From assembly GCF_900086585.1 (NCBI RefSeq), contig NZ_FLKM01000008.1, positions 1,871,652 through 1,935,651 on the forward strand: DNA of 64,000 bases, given 5' to 3'. The number at the start of each line of letters is the position of its first letter. Within the stretch, counting starts at the first letter, position 1. Shown piece by piece: positions 32,406-41,820 of this stretch. Source of the stretch: Emergencia timonensis. GTDB taxonomy: Bacteria; Bacillota; Clostridia; Peptostreptococcales; Anaerovoracaceae. Under the pieces are notes generated by a model that saw only the letters and a list, made by a program, of their open reading frames with translations, was not told the origin of the DNA and did not search any database. The position numbers and the translations under genes are program-made.

Positions 32406-33812
32406 ATGAAAAAGAAAAAACAACTAAAAGAAGGGGAAGCAAGGCAGGCGGTCAACCCTCTGATCATCCTGTCTGTTATTCTTCTGGTAGCTGCGGTCTG
32501 TACATATCTCATCCCTGCAGGGGAATTTCAAAGAGAAGTGATAGAGGGCAGTGATTACGCCAAAATTGACGTCAACTCCTTCGAATTTAAAGAAGGCGCG
32601 CCAATCGGAATTTTTGATATTTTTCAATCATTTACACTGGGATTGCAGAGTGCAGGCTCTGTTATCTTCTTCCTGTTGATCATCGGCGGTACTTTCCAGA
32701 TTGTAGAGAAGACAGGTGCGTTGCACGCAGGTCTTTCAAATCTGGTGAGAGTGCTCAAAGGCAAAGAGCTGGTCATGATTCCAGCCTGCGTCTTTATCTT
32801 TGGACTAGTATCCGCATTTGCAGCGTGCTCCGAGGAGTACCTAGCATTTATCCCGCTGATGTACATCGTTTGTATTGCAGCCGGTTTTGACTCGCTCACT
32901 GCAGTCGCCCTGCTGATGGTTTCCAGTGCGATCGGTTATGCCGGTGGTATGACCAACGCATTTACAGTAGGGATCGCCCAGGAGATATCAGAGCTGCCGC
33001 TCTTCTCCGGTATGGGATACAGATTTGTAGTCTTTGGGGTCATGGCGGTCATCACTTCTCTCTACCTTATGAGACATGCGCACAAGATCAAAAAGCATCC
33101 TGAGCTCAATACCATGAGAGAAACAGACCTGATGTATGCTGAAAAATTGGATGTAGAAGAAGTAGAACCGATGACCGCAAGACAGAAGCTGTCGCTGCTC
33201 ATCTTCGGACTGGGTTTTGTCGTCGTCGCATTCTGCGTTATCAAGCTGGGTTTCTATATCGACGAAATGTCAGCCATTTTCCTGATCGTGGGCATTCTGG
33301 TCGTCATTGTCAGCGGAATGAGTGTCAACGAAGCCGCAGATAATTTCGTGGAAGGCTGCAGAAACATGCTCTGGGCAGGCTTGATTATCGGTATGTGCAA
33401 AGCGGTAACCAATATTCTCAGCGATGCTGGAATCATGGATACGCTGATTTACTATGCTGGAACATTATTAGAAGGACTGAGTGCAAAAGTCAGCGCCTGC
33501 GGCATGTTTGTACTGCAGGATCTGCTGAATATTTTGATTCCGTCAGGTTCTGGACAAGCAGCCATCACCATGCCGTTTATGGCGCCGCTTTCTGACATTC
33601 TGGGAGTCTCCAGACAGACAGCGGTACTGGCATTCCAGATGGGTGATGCCTTTACCAACGTTGTTACGCCGACAAGCGGAGAGCTGATGGCAGCCCTTGC
33701 AATCTGTCACGTACCGTATAAGAAGTGGTTCAAATTCTTAGCGCCGTTATGGGGTCTGTGGGCAGTCGCAGCGTGTGTATTGCTGGTTATCGCAGTATCC
33801 ATCGGATACTAA
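32406..33812 (+). CDS. YfcC-family C4-dicarboxylate/amino-acid-type transporter
   Basis: 468 residues, eleven to twelve membrane spans, typical YfcC length (DcuC/ArcD-related superfamily). Recognisable segments: NPLIILSVILLVAAVCTYLIPAGEF at the N-terminus, SAFAACSEEYLAFIPLMY, and the C-terminal LIPSGSGQAAITMPFMAPLSD ... TNVVTPTSGELMAAL re-entrant motif. Members move arginine, ornithine, peptides or dicarboxylates; substrate not settled here. A dipeptidase gene starts 20 nt later, suggesting uptake of a peptide followed by hydrolysis. Confidence 0.88.
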   Translation: MKKKKQLKEGEARQAVNPLIILSVILLVAAVCTYLIPAGEFQREVIEGSDYAKIDVNSFEFKEGAPIGIFDIFQSFTLGLQSAGSVIFFLLIIGGTFQIVEKTGALHAGLSNLVRVLKGKELVMIPACVFIFGLVSAFAACSEEYLAFIPLMYIVCIAAGFDSLTAVALLMVSSAIGYAGGMTNAFTVGIAQEISELPLFSGMGYRFVVFGVMAVITSLYLMRHAHKIKKHPELNTMRETDLMYAEKLDVEEVEPMTARQKLSLLIFGLGFVVVAFCVIKLGFYIDEMSAIFLIVGILVVIVSGMSVNEAADNFVEGCRNMLWAGLIIGMCKAVTNILSDAGIMDTLIYYAGTLLEGLSAKVSACGMFVLQDLLNILIPSGSGQAAITMPFMAPLSDILGVSRQTAVLAFQMGDAFTNVVTPTSGELMAALAICHVPYKKWFKFLAPLWGLWAVAACVLLVIAVSIGY

Positions 33813-33831
33813 GGAAACGAAGGTGAATGTC

Positions 33832-35262
33832 ATGTTAAATTTAGAGCCAAAACGAGTGTTTCATTTTTTCCAGGAAATTGACAAGATTCCAAGAAACTCT
33901 GGCGATGAGAAAGCAGTCAGTGACTTTATTCTGTCCTGGGCCAGGGAGTTGGGCTTTGACGTCGTTCAGGATGAATACTATAATCTGGTCATCAAAAAGG
34001 GACCGTCTGCAGGTTATGAGACATCAAAACCTGTCATCATTCAGGCCCATTTGGATATGGTCTGCGAAAAGACGCCAGAGAGCAGTCACGATTTTACTAA
34101 AGACCCTATCACTCTGCGAGCGGATGGGGACTGGGTTTCCTCTGACTGCGGAACATCTCTGGGAGCGGATAATGGAATCGGTGTAGCCTATGCTATGGCA
34201 ATCCTGGAAGACGATCAGCTTGCGCATCCGCCTCTGGAAGTGATTTTCACCGTCTGCGAAGAATCCACCTTTGATGGGGCGGCTAATATTTCCACTGATC
34301 TGTATGAGGGAAAACGCATCATCAATTTAGACCACTCGGTGGATAACCAGGTGCTGGCAGGCAGCTGCGGCGGCAGCGGCATCAACTTTGAACTGCCACT
34401 ACAGTGGGAAAAGGCTCCGGCAGACGGACGATTTTATAAGCTGTATGTAGAAGGTATGGAAGGCGGCCACTCGGGGGAAGACATTCACAGAGGCCGCGGC
34501 AGCGCCATTGAGCTGTTGATCAGGCTGATTCGGGATGAAGAGATTCATCTCTGTTCCGTGAAGGCTGGCTCTTACAGACTGGCCATTCCGAGAGACGGTT
34601 GCTGTACCGTCATGGTAAAGGACGGTCAGGAAGCCTATCTGGAGCAGCATGTTGCAGAAATGAGAGAAGTCTTCCGAAAAGAATACTTCGCAGCGGCGCC
34701 AGAACTGAACGTCCGCCTGGAAAAAGCAGAGGCAGAAGATATTTTGGCTGCTGCGGACAAGAAAAAAGTCGTGCAGATCATCGACTTGTTTCCAAATGGC
34801 ATCGCTAAGATGAACGGTGCGATTCCGGGCGTGGTGGAAAGCTCCAACAACGTGGGCACCATAGACCTTTGTGACGGAAGACTTTTCCTTACGGCAGAAA
34901 CAAGAGCCGCCTATATGACGACGGTACAGGATATTTTGGACAAGGTGGACAGTCTGGCGGCCATCTTTGGCGCTGAAGTGACGTATTTCGGAGGCTATGT
35001 GCCTTGGGAGTACAGACCGGACTCGGCGCTGAGATTAAAAGCGCAGGAAGTTTACCAGCAGATGTTCGGCGAGGAGATGCATTCTCTTGTCGTTCATGCG
35101 GGTATTGAATGCGCCATGTTTATAGAAAAGGACCCGGAGATGGATGCCATTGCCGTCGGACCTAACTGCGAGTATTTCCATTCGCCAGGCGAGCGAATGA
35201 GTATCAAATCCACGCAGAAGATGTATCAGTTTGTCACAGAACTTCTCAAGAATTTGAAATAG
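33832..35262 (+). CDS. pepD: Aminoacyl-histidine dipeptidase (PepD, M20 metallopeptidase)
   Basis: 476 residues from the ATG at 33832 (AAGGTG 7 nt upstream). Di-zinc M20 landmarks: QAHLDMVCEK (His ligand with catalytic Asp), DCGTSLGADNGIG (bridging Asp), CEESTFDGA (Glu base and ligand), NLDHS, EGGHSGEDIH, and HAGIECAMF near the C-terminus (last ligand). PepD/PepV-type enzymes cleave Xaa-His and other dipeptides in the cytosol. Cotranscribed with the YfcC-type transporter. Confidence 0.94.
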   Translation: MLNLEPKRVFHFFQEIDKIPRNSGDEKAVSDFILSWARELGFDVVQDEYYNLVIKKGPSAGYETSKPVIIQAHLDMVCEKTPESSHDFTKDPITLRADGDWVSSDCGTSLGADNGIGVAYAMAILEDDQLAHPPLEVIFTVCEESTFDGAANISTDLYEGKRIINLDHSVDNQVLAGSCGGSGINFELPLQWEKAPADGRFYKLYVEGMEGGHSGEDIHRGRGSAIELLIRLIRDEEIHLCSVKAGSYRLAIPRDGCCTVMVKDGQEAYLEQHVAEMREVFRKEYFAAAPELNVRLEKAEAEDILAAADKKKVVQIIDLFPNGIAKMNGAIPGVVESSNNVGTIDLCDGRLFLTAETRAAYMTTVQDILDKVDSLAAIFGAEVTYFGGYVPWEYRPDSALRLKAQEVYQQMFGEEMHSLVVHAGIECAMFIEKDPEMDAIAVGPNCEYFHSPGERMSIKSTQKMYQFVTELLKNLK

Positions 35263-35267
35263 TGTTT

Positions 35268-35302
35268 AAAGGCGCAGGATCTTTTGAGATTCGCGCCTTT
35301 TT
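35268..35302 (+). terminator. Rho-independent terminator of pepD
   Basis: AAAGGCGC (35268-35275) with GCGCCTTT (35293-35300), inner GATC/GA-T pairing, followed by T residues. Confidence 0.8.
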
Positions 35303-35549
35303 CGCGCCGTTCAATTTGACATTTGCCGATAAAAAAAGTACAATATTTAGTTAGTAATACACATGGCACAATACAAGTCGAAAGGGCAAGGGATGAGACA
35401 GAACGTAAAGTGACGTTTTGTCGACAGCCTTCGCAATAAGAAGGAATTTGCCGTTGATGGGGGAGAAGTTCGGTCTTCCCTTAATAAGGTCAATTTAGCC
35501 TGTTTATAGGAAGTTTTCAGCGGCGGTGACGAAATGTCCATCGAACTGA

Positions 35550-35780
35550 AAAAAATCCTTTGACAGGTTTCTGAGGGCTCACGGAGCGTTTGTGGTATTG
35601 AAGCCCGGCGTAAAACCGACAGACGAAACGCTGGCGGCCATCTTAACATATTGTGTGAAGCATATTGCGAAGTACGCGATTCACAAGAAGCTGGAATTTA
35701 GAACGGTGCTGCCAAAGGCCCTCGTCGGCAAAGTCGCCTACAGGGAACTGGAAGAAGAGATGAAAAAGAAAGGCGCTTAG
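35550..35780 (+). pseudogene. 3' remnant of an AMP-forming acyl-CoA synthetase
   Basis: An open stretch from 35550 encodes about 76 residues ending in VVLKPGVKPTDETLAAILTY, CVKHIAKYAIHKKLEFR and LPKALVGKVAYRELEEEMKKK. This is the conserved C-terminal lid domain of long-chain acyl-CoA ligases, including the near-invariant catalytic Lys region (P.T..GK). The whole AMP-binding core is missing, an in-frame TGA lies just upstream (35547), and no start with a ribosome-binding site is present. 35303-35549 carries no gene I can support. A decayed or truncated gene. Confidence 0.75.
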
Positions 35781-35798
35781 CTTTAAGGGTGAACCCAT

Positions 35799-37868
35799 AT
35801 GGGAAAGATAGAAAGAATTTTCGAGAGAATAGAAAACAATAACCTGATTAATGTCATCAGGAACGGTTTCGTGGCGGCGATTCCGTTTCTTTTGATGGGC
35901 GCCTTCAGTCTGCTGATTACTTCATTTCCTATTACGCCTTATCAGGATTTTATCACAGAAATTTGGGACGGAAAAGTCTATGCTTTTTTCGATTCCATCT
36001 ACAATTACACAATTTGTGCCTTATCTTTGATTCTGCTGATTTCAATCAGCTATTCCTATGCTAAATATTACAATTCAAGAGAACCTTTTGTATGTCCGAT
36101 TATCTCGGTAATTTCCTACGTGGTGTTTGTCGGTATGAATGTGGAGCCGGAAGACCTGGATATCAGCATATTCAGCCAGATGTGGACGCTTACTGCCGTC
36201 GTAATCGCGCTTCTCTCTTCGGCCTTGTTTAATCAGCTCCTGGACAAAGTGTATAAGCGCCATGGCAAAAACATTTATCGCAGCAGCAAGGGTTCCACCA
36301 AGTTCGTATATCTGATTACGCCTTCTGTCATAACCATAGGGCTTTTCGGCCTTGCCAGTTTAGTGCTGGAAGGTGTCTTTGGCACCGTCTATTCACAAAA
36401 TGTATTTTCAGCCATCTCCATGGAGATCTTTGCTAATTTAGGGCGAAATTTGGGCAGCTCCATGCTTTTCGTCTTCTTGATTCATTTTATGTGGATCTTT
36501 GGCGTCCACGGAAGCAATGCGCTGGACGACGTGGCGACCACTCTTTTTGCCGATCAAACAGGAGCAGTGTTTTCCAAGACCTTTTTTGATACTTTTGTAA
36601 TGATGGGAGGCTGCGGTGCGACGATTTGTCTTCTGATTGCAATTCTTCTTTATATGAAGAATAAAGGGAAACGCCGTCTGGCAAAGCTGAGCTTTTTGCC
36701 GGTCATTATCAATGTAAATGAAACCTTGATTTTCGGACTGCCTGTCATCTTCAATCCTATACTCCTGGTTCCCTTTGTGCTGACACCGGTAGTGATGCTG
36801 CTTACTTCTACGGCGGCAGTTGCTCTGGGTTTTGTGCCGATTGTAAGTGATTCCGTCAATTGGACGACACCTGTGATACTCAGCGGTTATCTGACTACAG
36901 GCTCCATCGCCGGCAGTTTGCTGCAGATTTTCAATATCTGTGTCGGCGTTGTGCTCTACATGCCTTTTGTGAAGGTACTAGAGAAGCCTTATACAGGTGT
37001 GGTGAAAGAAAATATAGATGTGCTTACCGATTATGTAAAAGAGATGGAGAGCATGGGTGTCATACCATCCCTGACAAAGGGGACGGAGCCGAAGAACAAA
37101 GCTGCCAGGCGGCTTTTGGAGGACATGCATACTGCCATTGAAGACGGGCAGCTGAAGCTGTTTTATCAGCCGCAGGTAGACGACAAAGGCCGTCTGATCG
37201 GGGTGGAGGGGCTGCTTCGCTGGAACCACCCGGCCTGCGGATATATCTATCCGCCGCTGCTGCTCTATCTGGCAGTAGAAGACGAATATCTCCATGAACT
37301 GGAGCTGATTGTGCTCAACTGCGCCTGCAAAGATATCGGCTATCTGAGAGAACAGGGTTTAGACGGTCTCAAGGTCTCCATCAATATTTCGGCTATGCAG
37401 CTAGACAGTATGAAATTCTACGATGATGTGGAGAAAAATATCAGCAGATATGATTTGGGAAACTGCAAGCTGGCCTTTGAGATTACAGAACGAGTGGCTC
37501 TCTCTGGTACGGAAAGAGTGAGAAAAGGCCTGCAGCGCCTTGAGGCCAACGGCATCGGCGTTATCATGGATGATTTCGGCATGGGCTACAGTTCCATGAC
37601 GTATCTGCAGAACAGCAGTTTTGACTACGTCAAGCTGGACGGCAGCTTGGTCAGGGAGATTTCTACGAATCCTCGTTCAAAGGAAATTGTCAAGACCATC
37701 TGTCAGTTATCGGAGAAATTAAACTTTGAAGTCATCGCAGAGTACGTAGAAACACAGGAACAGCGTGATTTGCTACTCAGCCTGGGCTGCCGCATTTATC
37801 AGGGTTACTTTTATGGAAAGGCCATGCCGTTAGAAGAATTGATTACCTGGAGCAAGAGCTATATATAA
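35799..37868 (+). CDS. PTS EIIC (cellobiose/lactose-type) fused to a c-di-GMP phosphodiesterase EAL domain
   Basis: 689 residues. Residues 1-405 are a complete EIIC channel of the lactose/cellobiose family (NGFVAAIPFLLMGAFSLL, MWIFGVHGSNALDDV, FLPVIINVNETLIFGLPVIFNP with the sugar-binding NE motif). Residues 435-685 are an EAL domain with all key residues: E470 (EGLLRW), N529 (NIS), Glu in EITE, D591-D592 (DDFGMGYSS), K612 (VKLDGS), E651. So it should hydrolyse c-di-GMP. No EIIA/EIIB genes are adjacent; it likely senses sugar rather than transporting it by phosphorylation. Start ATG at 35799, ribosome site AAGGGTGA. Confidence 0.92.
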   Translation: MGKIERIFERIENNNLINVIRNGFVAAIPFLLMGAFSLLITSFPITPYQDFITEIWDGKVYAFFDSIYNYTICALSLILLISISYSYAKYYNSREPFVCPIISVISYVVFVGMNVEPEDLDISIFSQMWTLTAVVIALLSSALFNQLLDKVYKRHGKNIYRSSKGSTKFVYLITPSVITIGLFGLASLVLEGVFGTVYSQNVFSAISMEIFANLGRNLGSSMLFVFLIHFMWIFGVHGSNALDDVATTLFADQTGAVFSKTFFDTFVMMGGCGATICLLIAILLYMKNKGKRRLAKLSFLPVIINVNETLIFGLPVIFNPILLVPFVLTPVVMLLTSTAAVALGFVPIVSDSVNWTTPVILSGYLTTGSIAGSLLQIFNICVGVVLYMPFVKVLEKPYTGVVKENIDVLTDYVKEMESMGVIPSLTKGTEPKNKAARRLLEDMHTAIEDGQLKLFYQPQVDDKGRLIGVEGLLRWNHPACGYIYPPLLLYLAVEDEYLHELELIVLNCACKDIGYLREQGLDGLKVSINISAMQLDSMKFYDDVEKNISRYDLGNCKLAFEITERVALSGTERVRKGLQRLEANGIGVIMDDFGMGYSSMTYLQNSSFDYVKLDGSLVREISTNPRSKEIVKTICQLSEKLNFEVIAEYVETQEQRDLLLSLGCRIYQGYFYGKAMPLEELITWSKSYI

Positions 37869-37875
37869 GACAAGG

Positions 37876-37913
37876 AAAAACGACTTAGTCCCATTTCGGA
37901 CTAAGTCGTTTTT
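37876..37913. terminator. Bidirectional terminator between convergent genes
   Basis: Perfect 16-bp stem (37876-37891 and 37898-37913) with 6-nt loop, A-tract before and T-tract after, serving both the EIIC-EAL gene and the minus-strand lysozyme gene. Confidence 0.9.
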
Positions 37914-37929
37914 GTATTTACATTTATAT

Positions 37930-40035
37930 TTACTTTGCAGTTCTGATTGCTTTCAGAGACCATTTGGTGTAATAGGTTTCTCCGTTGATTTCTCTGACGC
38001 CTCTGACTTTGTAATAGTAGCGGGTTCCCTTTACTAATGCTTTATTGTTCTTATAGGACCTTGCCGCACCTGTCTTAGATCTGTAGAAAGCTTCAGTGCC
38101 GTAACCGCTGTTTTTCTTTACGGAACGGAATACTTCAAAGTAGTCGACCTTATATCCGTATGATTTAGTCCAGAACACTCTGATATATCCTTTTCCTGCC
38201 TCAGAGCGCGCTTTCAGCGTGGTGTTTTGAACTCCATTGATGATGCCGCTGCTCGGATGCATATCATCTGTTCTCACTGTTACTTCGACGGTCTTCGTAG
38301 CTGCAGTATATTTATCTGTAGCAGCAACCTTGATGGTAATCGTCGCTGTTCCTTCAATTCCCTTCAGGGTCACATTGCCTTTTGCATCCACTGTAGCCAC
38401 ATCTGTGTTGCTGGAGCTGTAAGTTAGAACTCCGTCGCTGTTGGTCGAAGCATCAAGGTTAAAGGCTGCATCGTGAGTCGTCTTGTTGTATGCGTCTGCA
38501 CCGGTGGTAATTGTTGCAGTGCTTGCTCCGTCAGGATTTACGGTAATTCTGACCTCTCTTGTAGCTGCCTTATAGTTCTTGGTCTCAGGACTTGTCACTG
38601 TGATGTAGACAATTCCTGTTCCGCCCTTTAATGAAATGGTGCCGTTTGAACTTACCGTTGCGATAGAAGTATCACTGGACTTATAGGTCAAAGTGGCATC
38701 GCTGTTACACTTGGTGTTCAGCTTGAAATCTGGCCGGCTTGGCGTTCTTGTGTAACCAATATAGCCAGTGAATTTAGGCGTCGCTTTGTTAATCTTAAAG
38801 GTCTTAGTAATGGTGCCGCTGTAGTTTCTCTTGCCTGTAATCTTAATTGAGGCAGTTCCTGCATTCCTGTTGTTTGAGTAGCTTACTGTATAGTCAACGT
38901 TCTTTTTCAGGGTGGTTCCTGCATGAGTTACTTTGACGGATGGCACCTTCAGCTTACCACTATAGGTGACATCTGCAACATCAGAAACAGTTGCGACGTC
39001 AGCAAGATTGGCTCTGCTGATAGTAAATGGTACGAGCTGCGTATTGGAATACTTGCCCTTGCCGGTCACCATGGCATAGGCTGTACCGGCAAGCACATTC
39101 TTTATGTAATTCACTTTGTAGTCTGTGCCTTGCGTCAAAGTTGTTCCGTTGTACTTGACGGTAACCTTCGGATACTTCTTGTTTTTGTTGTATTTAAAAG
39201 AAGTAGCGCCTAAAGAAACATCAGCTTTCTTTATTGAGGTTGTCCCAGATTTCGTCTTTTCTGCGGCATTGTCGTAATACCAGAAGTTACAGTCGACGTT
39301 ACCTGTAATGCCATTTACCCTTCCACTAGAGGTATACTGCCAGTACTCATATGGGCGAGAGTAACTGATATCAGTAGAATACTGTGCAATCCAAACTTTA
39401 TACTTATTTTCTATTAAACTCATATTGATTTTATAACCGCTTGGATTGAAACTTGGATCCATAATGTTCCGATAAGAATAAAACATCGGTTCATATCCAG
39501 CGTCATTAATTATTTTCAGAAAAGCCAATGCATTAGAAGTAGATTGAGATCTGCTTTTGTATAAACTGGCAATACGGCCCGCATATTCGAAATCATATAC
39601 AATAGGAAGATCAAGATCTCGTCCATCTAAAAGATTTAAGACATATCTTGCTTCTTTCTGTGCCTCTGCAATTGTAGTGGCACAGGAATAATAATATACG
39701 CCGACCATGATACCTGCATCTTTGGCACCCTGAAAACTGGATTCGAAGTAACTGTCACTATTCATTGAGAATGGAGAACTGAGACCTGTGTAACCGATTC
39801 TAATGAGAACATAGTCTATTCCTTGACGTTTTACGTCGTGCCAATCGATGGTACCAGCCGCTCCTTGATAGTATGAGACATCAAGTCCATCTATGACGAT
39901 GGTGTTATCAAACTGACTAGGATGAGTGTAGGTTTCCGAGTCCACTACGGCGTTGCTGCCGAAAGCAATGCTGCAGGTGATGAAAAGGGCTGCTAGAGTT
40001 GTAACGATTGTTAATATGATTCTTGTCTTTTTCAT
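37930..40035 (-). CDS. Secreted GH25 lysozyme (N-acetylmuramidase) with Ig-like repeats
   Basis: 701 residues from the ATG at 40035 (GGGAGAG upstream). Signal peptide 1-26 ([20 protein letters not shown]). GH25 catalytic domain about 45-240: [10 protein letters not shown] with active-site Asp, and YDFEY with the DxE pair. Then two beta repeats with [23 protein letters not shown] sequences, two Big_2-like modules ([30 protein letters not shown]), and a C-terminal fibronectin-like domain. Cuts peptidoglycan glycan strands; the tail probably binds the cell surface. No sortase signal seen. Confidence 0.93.
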   Translation of the reverse strand: MKKTRIILTIVTTLAALFITCSIAFGSNAVVDSETYTHPSQFDNTIVIDGLDVSYYQGAAGTIDWHDVKRQGIDYVLIRIGYTGLSSPFSMNSDSYFESSFQGAKDAGIMVGVYYYSCATTIAEAQKEARYVLNLLDGRDLDLPIVYDFEYAGRIASLYKSRSQSTSNALAFLKIINDAGYEPMFYSYRNIMDPSFNPSGYKINMSLIENKYKVWIAQYSTDISYSRPYEYWQYTSSGRVNGITGNVDCNFWYYDNAAEKTKSGTTSIKKADVSLGATSFKYNKNKKYPKVTVKYNGTTLTQGTDYKVNYIKNVLAGTAYAMVTGKGKYSNTQLVPFTISRANLADVATVSDVADVTYSGKLKVPSVKVTHAGTTLKKNVDYTVSYSNNRNAGTASIKITGKRNYSGTITKTFKINKATPKFTGYIGYTRTPSRPDFKLNTKCNSDATLTYKSSDTSIATVSSNGTISLKGGTGIVYITVTSPETKNYKAATREVRITVNPDGASTATITTGADAYNKTTHDAAFNLDASTNSDGVLTYSSSNTDVATVDAKGNVTLKGIEGTATITIKVAATDKYTAATKTVEVTVRTDDMHPSSGIINGVQNTTLKARSEAGKGYIRVFWTKSYGYKVDYFEVFRSVKKNSGYGTEAFYRSKTGAARSYKNNKALVKGTRYYYKVRGVREINGETYYTKWSLKAIRTAK

Positions 40036-40082
40036 GTTTTCTCTCCCAACTAGTAATTGCACTTTTTCCTCTTACATATCCT

Positions 40083-40111
40083 ATGTTAAAAAAAGGTGAA
40101 GATTTTGTCAA
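40083..40111 (-). promoter_or_regulatory. Sigma-A promoter of the GH25 lysozyme gene
   Basis: Minus strand TTGACA (40111-40106), 17-nt spacer, TAACAT (40088-40083), about 48 nt before the start. Confidence 0.6.
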
Positions 40112-40253
40112 CCTTACGATGACAAATTTCACATAGACTTCTTGAAACCTTCATAAAAGTAGTTTATCATCTAAATATTATTATTCTTTAAAAGGCAGAA
40201 AAGCTGCCGTGTCATTTTGAGCAATACATGAGCTCAGAATATGGATTGAAATT

Positions 40254-41096
40254 ATGTTAGGATATGTGACAATAGAAAAAAATGAGTTGAAAGTGCGCGA
40301 ATTCGATATGTATCAGGCGTATTATTGCGGAATCTGTAAGTCCATCGGCAGACGGTTCGGACAGCTTCCCAGAATGGTCCTGAGTTACGATTCTGTATTC
40401 CTCGCACTGGTTTTAGCAGGACTTTCAGAAGAAACAGACATCGTCCTGCAGGAACATTGTATCACTCACCATATTAAGAAAAAACCGGTAGTTTTTGGAA
40501 ATGAGGCCTTGGATTATGCGGCGGATGTGATGGTCATTTTGGCTTATCATAAGTTTCTCGACGACTGGAAAGACGAGAGAAGCAAGATCGGTCTGGTCGG
40601 CAAAAGCGCTCTTGCGCGAGCCTATCGAAAATTACAGGCGATCCATCCGGCGGTCTGCCAAAAAACGGAAGAGTCTTTAGCTGCACTTTCTGCCCTGGAG
40701 CGGCAGCATTCCGGCAAGATGGACCTGACAGCGGGTACTTTTGCCGACATCATGGAGACGCTTTTTACCGGATATGATCCAGCCGCAGACTCCTCGCGCG
40801 TTTTGGGGCAGTTGGGACGCCAGTTAGGGAAATGGATTTATGCCATCGACGCATTGGACGACTATCAAAAAGATATTGAAGAAGAAAATTATAATCCTTT
40901 GATTTTTAGAGAAAATAAACTTGAGGGGATTGAGGATTTGCTATATAATTATCTTGCTGAGGTTGCAAATGCTTACGACCTCTTAGAAATCAAGAAAAAC
41001 AAAGGCATCATAGATAATATTATATTTATGGGATTACGCGTACGCACAGATGTAATCCTAAGGGAAAGGATAGAATTGAATGAACAATCCGTATGA
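40254..41096 (+). CDS. DUF5685-family protein
   Basis: 280 residues, mainly helical. N-terminal landmarks EFDMYQAYYCGICKSIGRRFG, then LSYDSVFLALVLAGL and a region YAADVMVILAYHKFLDDWKDER plus ALDDYQKDIEEENYNPL with Asp-rich patches that recall isoprenoid-synthase-like folds. Family function unknown. It overlaps the J-domain gene by 17 nt, a pairing I associate with this family in Clostridia, hinting at a shared chaperone-linked role. Confidence in family good, in function low. Confidence 0.8.
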   Translation: MLGYVTIEKNELKVREFDMYQAYYCGICKSIGRRFGQLPRMVLSYDSVFLALVLAGLSEETDIVLQEHCITHHIKKKPVVFGNEALDYAADVMVILAYHKFLDDWKDERSKIGLVGKSALARAYRKLQAIHPAVCQKTEESLAALSALERQHSGKMDLTAGTFADIMETLFTGYDPAADSSRVLGQLGRQLGKWIYAIDALDDYQKDIEEENYNPLIFRENKLEGIEDLLYNYLAEVANAYDLLEIKKNKGIIDNIIFMGLRVRTDVILRERIELNEQSV

Positions 41097-41682
41097 AGTA
41101 TTAGGCGTAAAGCAAGGAGCTTCAGAAGCAGAAATTAAAGCAGCATATAAAGAGCTAGTTAAGAAGTATCATCCAGATAAATATCAAAATAATCCCCTGG
41201 CTGATTTGGCAGAGGAAAAACTTCAGGAAGTAAATGAGGCTTACGATGCGTTGATGAAGAACCGATCTTCACAAAGTGTTTATGGCGGGAGCACGCAGAG
41301 TTACAGCGGTCAGCGTTATGGCGGAGGCAGTACGGGCGACTATAACGCCATCAGACAGGCCCTTGACCGCAACGATCTTACTGGCGCAGAACAGATGCTG
41401 GTCAGCGCGCCGAATCGCGATGCGGAGTGGTTCTTCCTCAGCGGCGTCCTTTCTTACAAAAAAGGATGGTTGGACGACGCTATGAGCAACATCAGACAGG
41501 CGATAGATATGAATCCCAACAATGTTGAATATCAGCGGGTATACCAGCAGATGATGGCGGCCGGATCGATTTACAGAGGCAGATCTAATGCTCAGGGTTA
41601 CGATCAAAACCGCAATAATGACTGCTGTTCGGATTGCTGCACCCTATATCTATGTTCAAGCTGTATCTCTCCTTGCTGGTAA
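41080..41682 (+). CDS. J-domain (DnaJ-like) co-chaperone with TPR-like and Cys-rich tail
   Basis: 200 residues. J domain 3-65 with the HPD motif in KKYHPDKYQ, which stimulates DnaK ATPase. A Gly/Ser/Tyr-rich linker (75-90) leads to a TPR-like helical region (about 92-165; WFFLSGVLSYKKGWLDDAM). The end is Cys-rich (DCCSDCC, CSSCISPC), possibly metal-binding or palmitoyl-like membrane contact. No G/F-zinc-finger arrangement of full DnaJ, so a specialised co-chaperone. Coupled to DUF5685. Confidence 0.92.
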   Translation: MNNPYEVLGVKQGASEAEIKAAYKELVKKYHPDKYQNNPLADLAEEKLQEVNEAYDALMKNRSSQSVYGGSTQSYSGQRYGGGSTGDYNAIRQALDRNDLTGAEQMLVSAPNRDAEWFFLSGVLSYKKGWLDDAMSNIRQAIDMNPNNVEYQRVYQQMMAAGSIYRGRSNAQGYDQNRNNDCCSDCCTLYLCSSCISPCW

Positions 41683-41820
41683 AAAACAAGCAAAGGAGCT
41701 GCCAGCATTGACGAAAGAACGGCGCAAAGCATTGTTTTCTACGTGCTTTACGCCGTTTGGACTGATCCAGCCGGCCTTTAAGGGCAGTTCGCCTGGCTTA
41801 GTGCAACAGTTCCTTTTGAT
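41681..41820. repeat. Structured repeat element with terminal inverted repeats (copy 2, ~140 bp)
   Basis: Imperfect termini 41692-41711 and 41798-41817. A central hairpin has a 14-bp stem with one mismatch (41719-41732 with 41744-41757, AACGGCG core). Aligned with the reverse complement of copy 1 it keeps AAAGCATTGTTTTCT, CGCCGTTTG, CTGATCCA and TTAGTGCAACA, but lacks the AT-rich middle and the second hairpin. Again it lies between convergent genes, and its end touches the stop of the minus-strand gene. Confidence 0.7.

Noticed and set aside
35347..35649. 100-residue minus-strand frame before the EIIC-EAL gene
   Set aside because: No ribosome-binding site, no recognisable family, and it overlaps the acyl-CoA synthetase remnant on the other strand.
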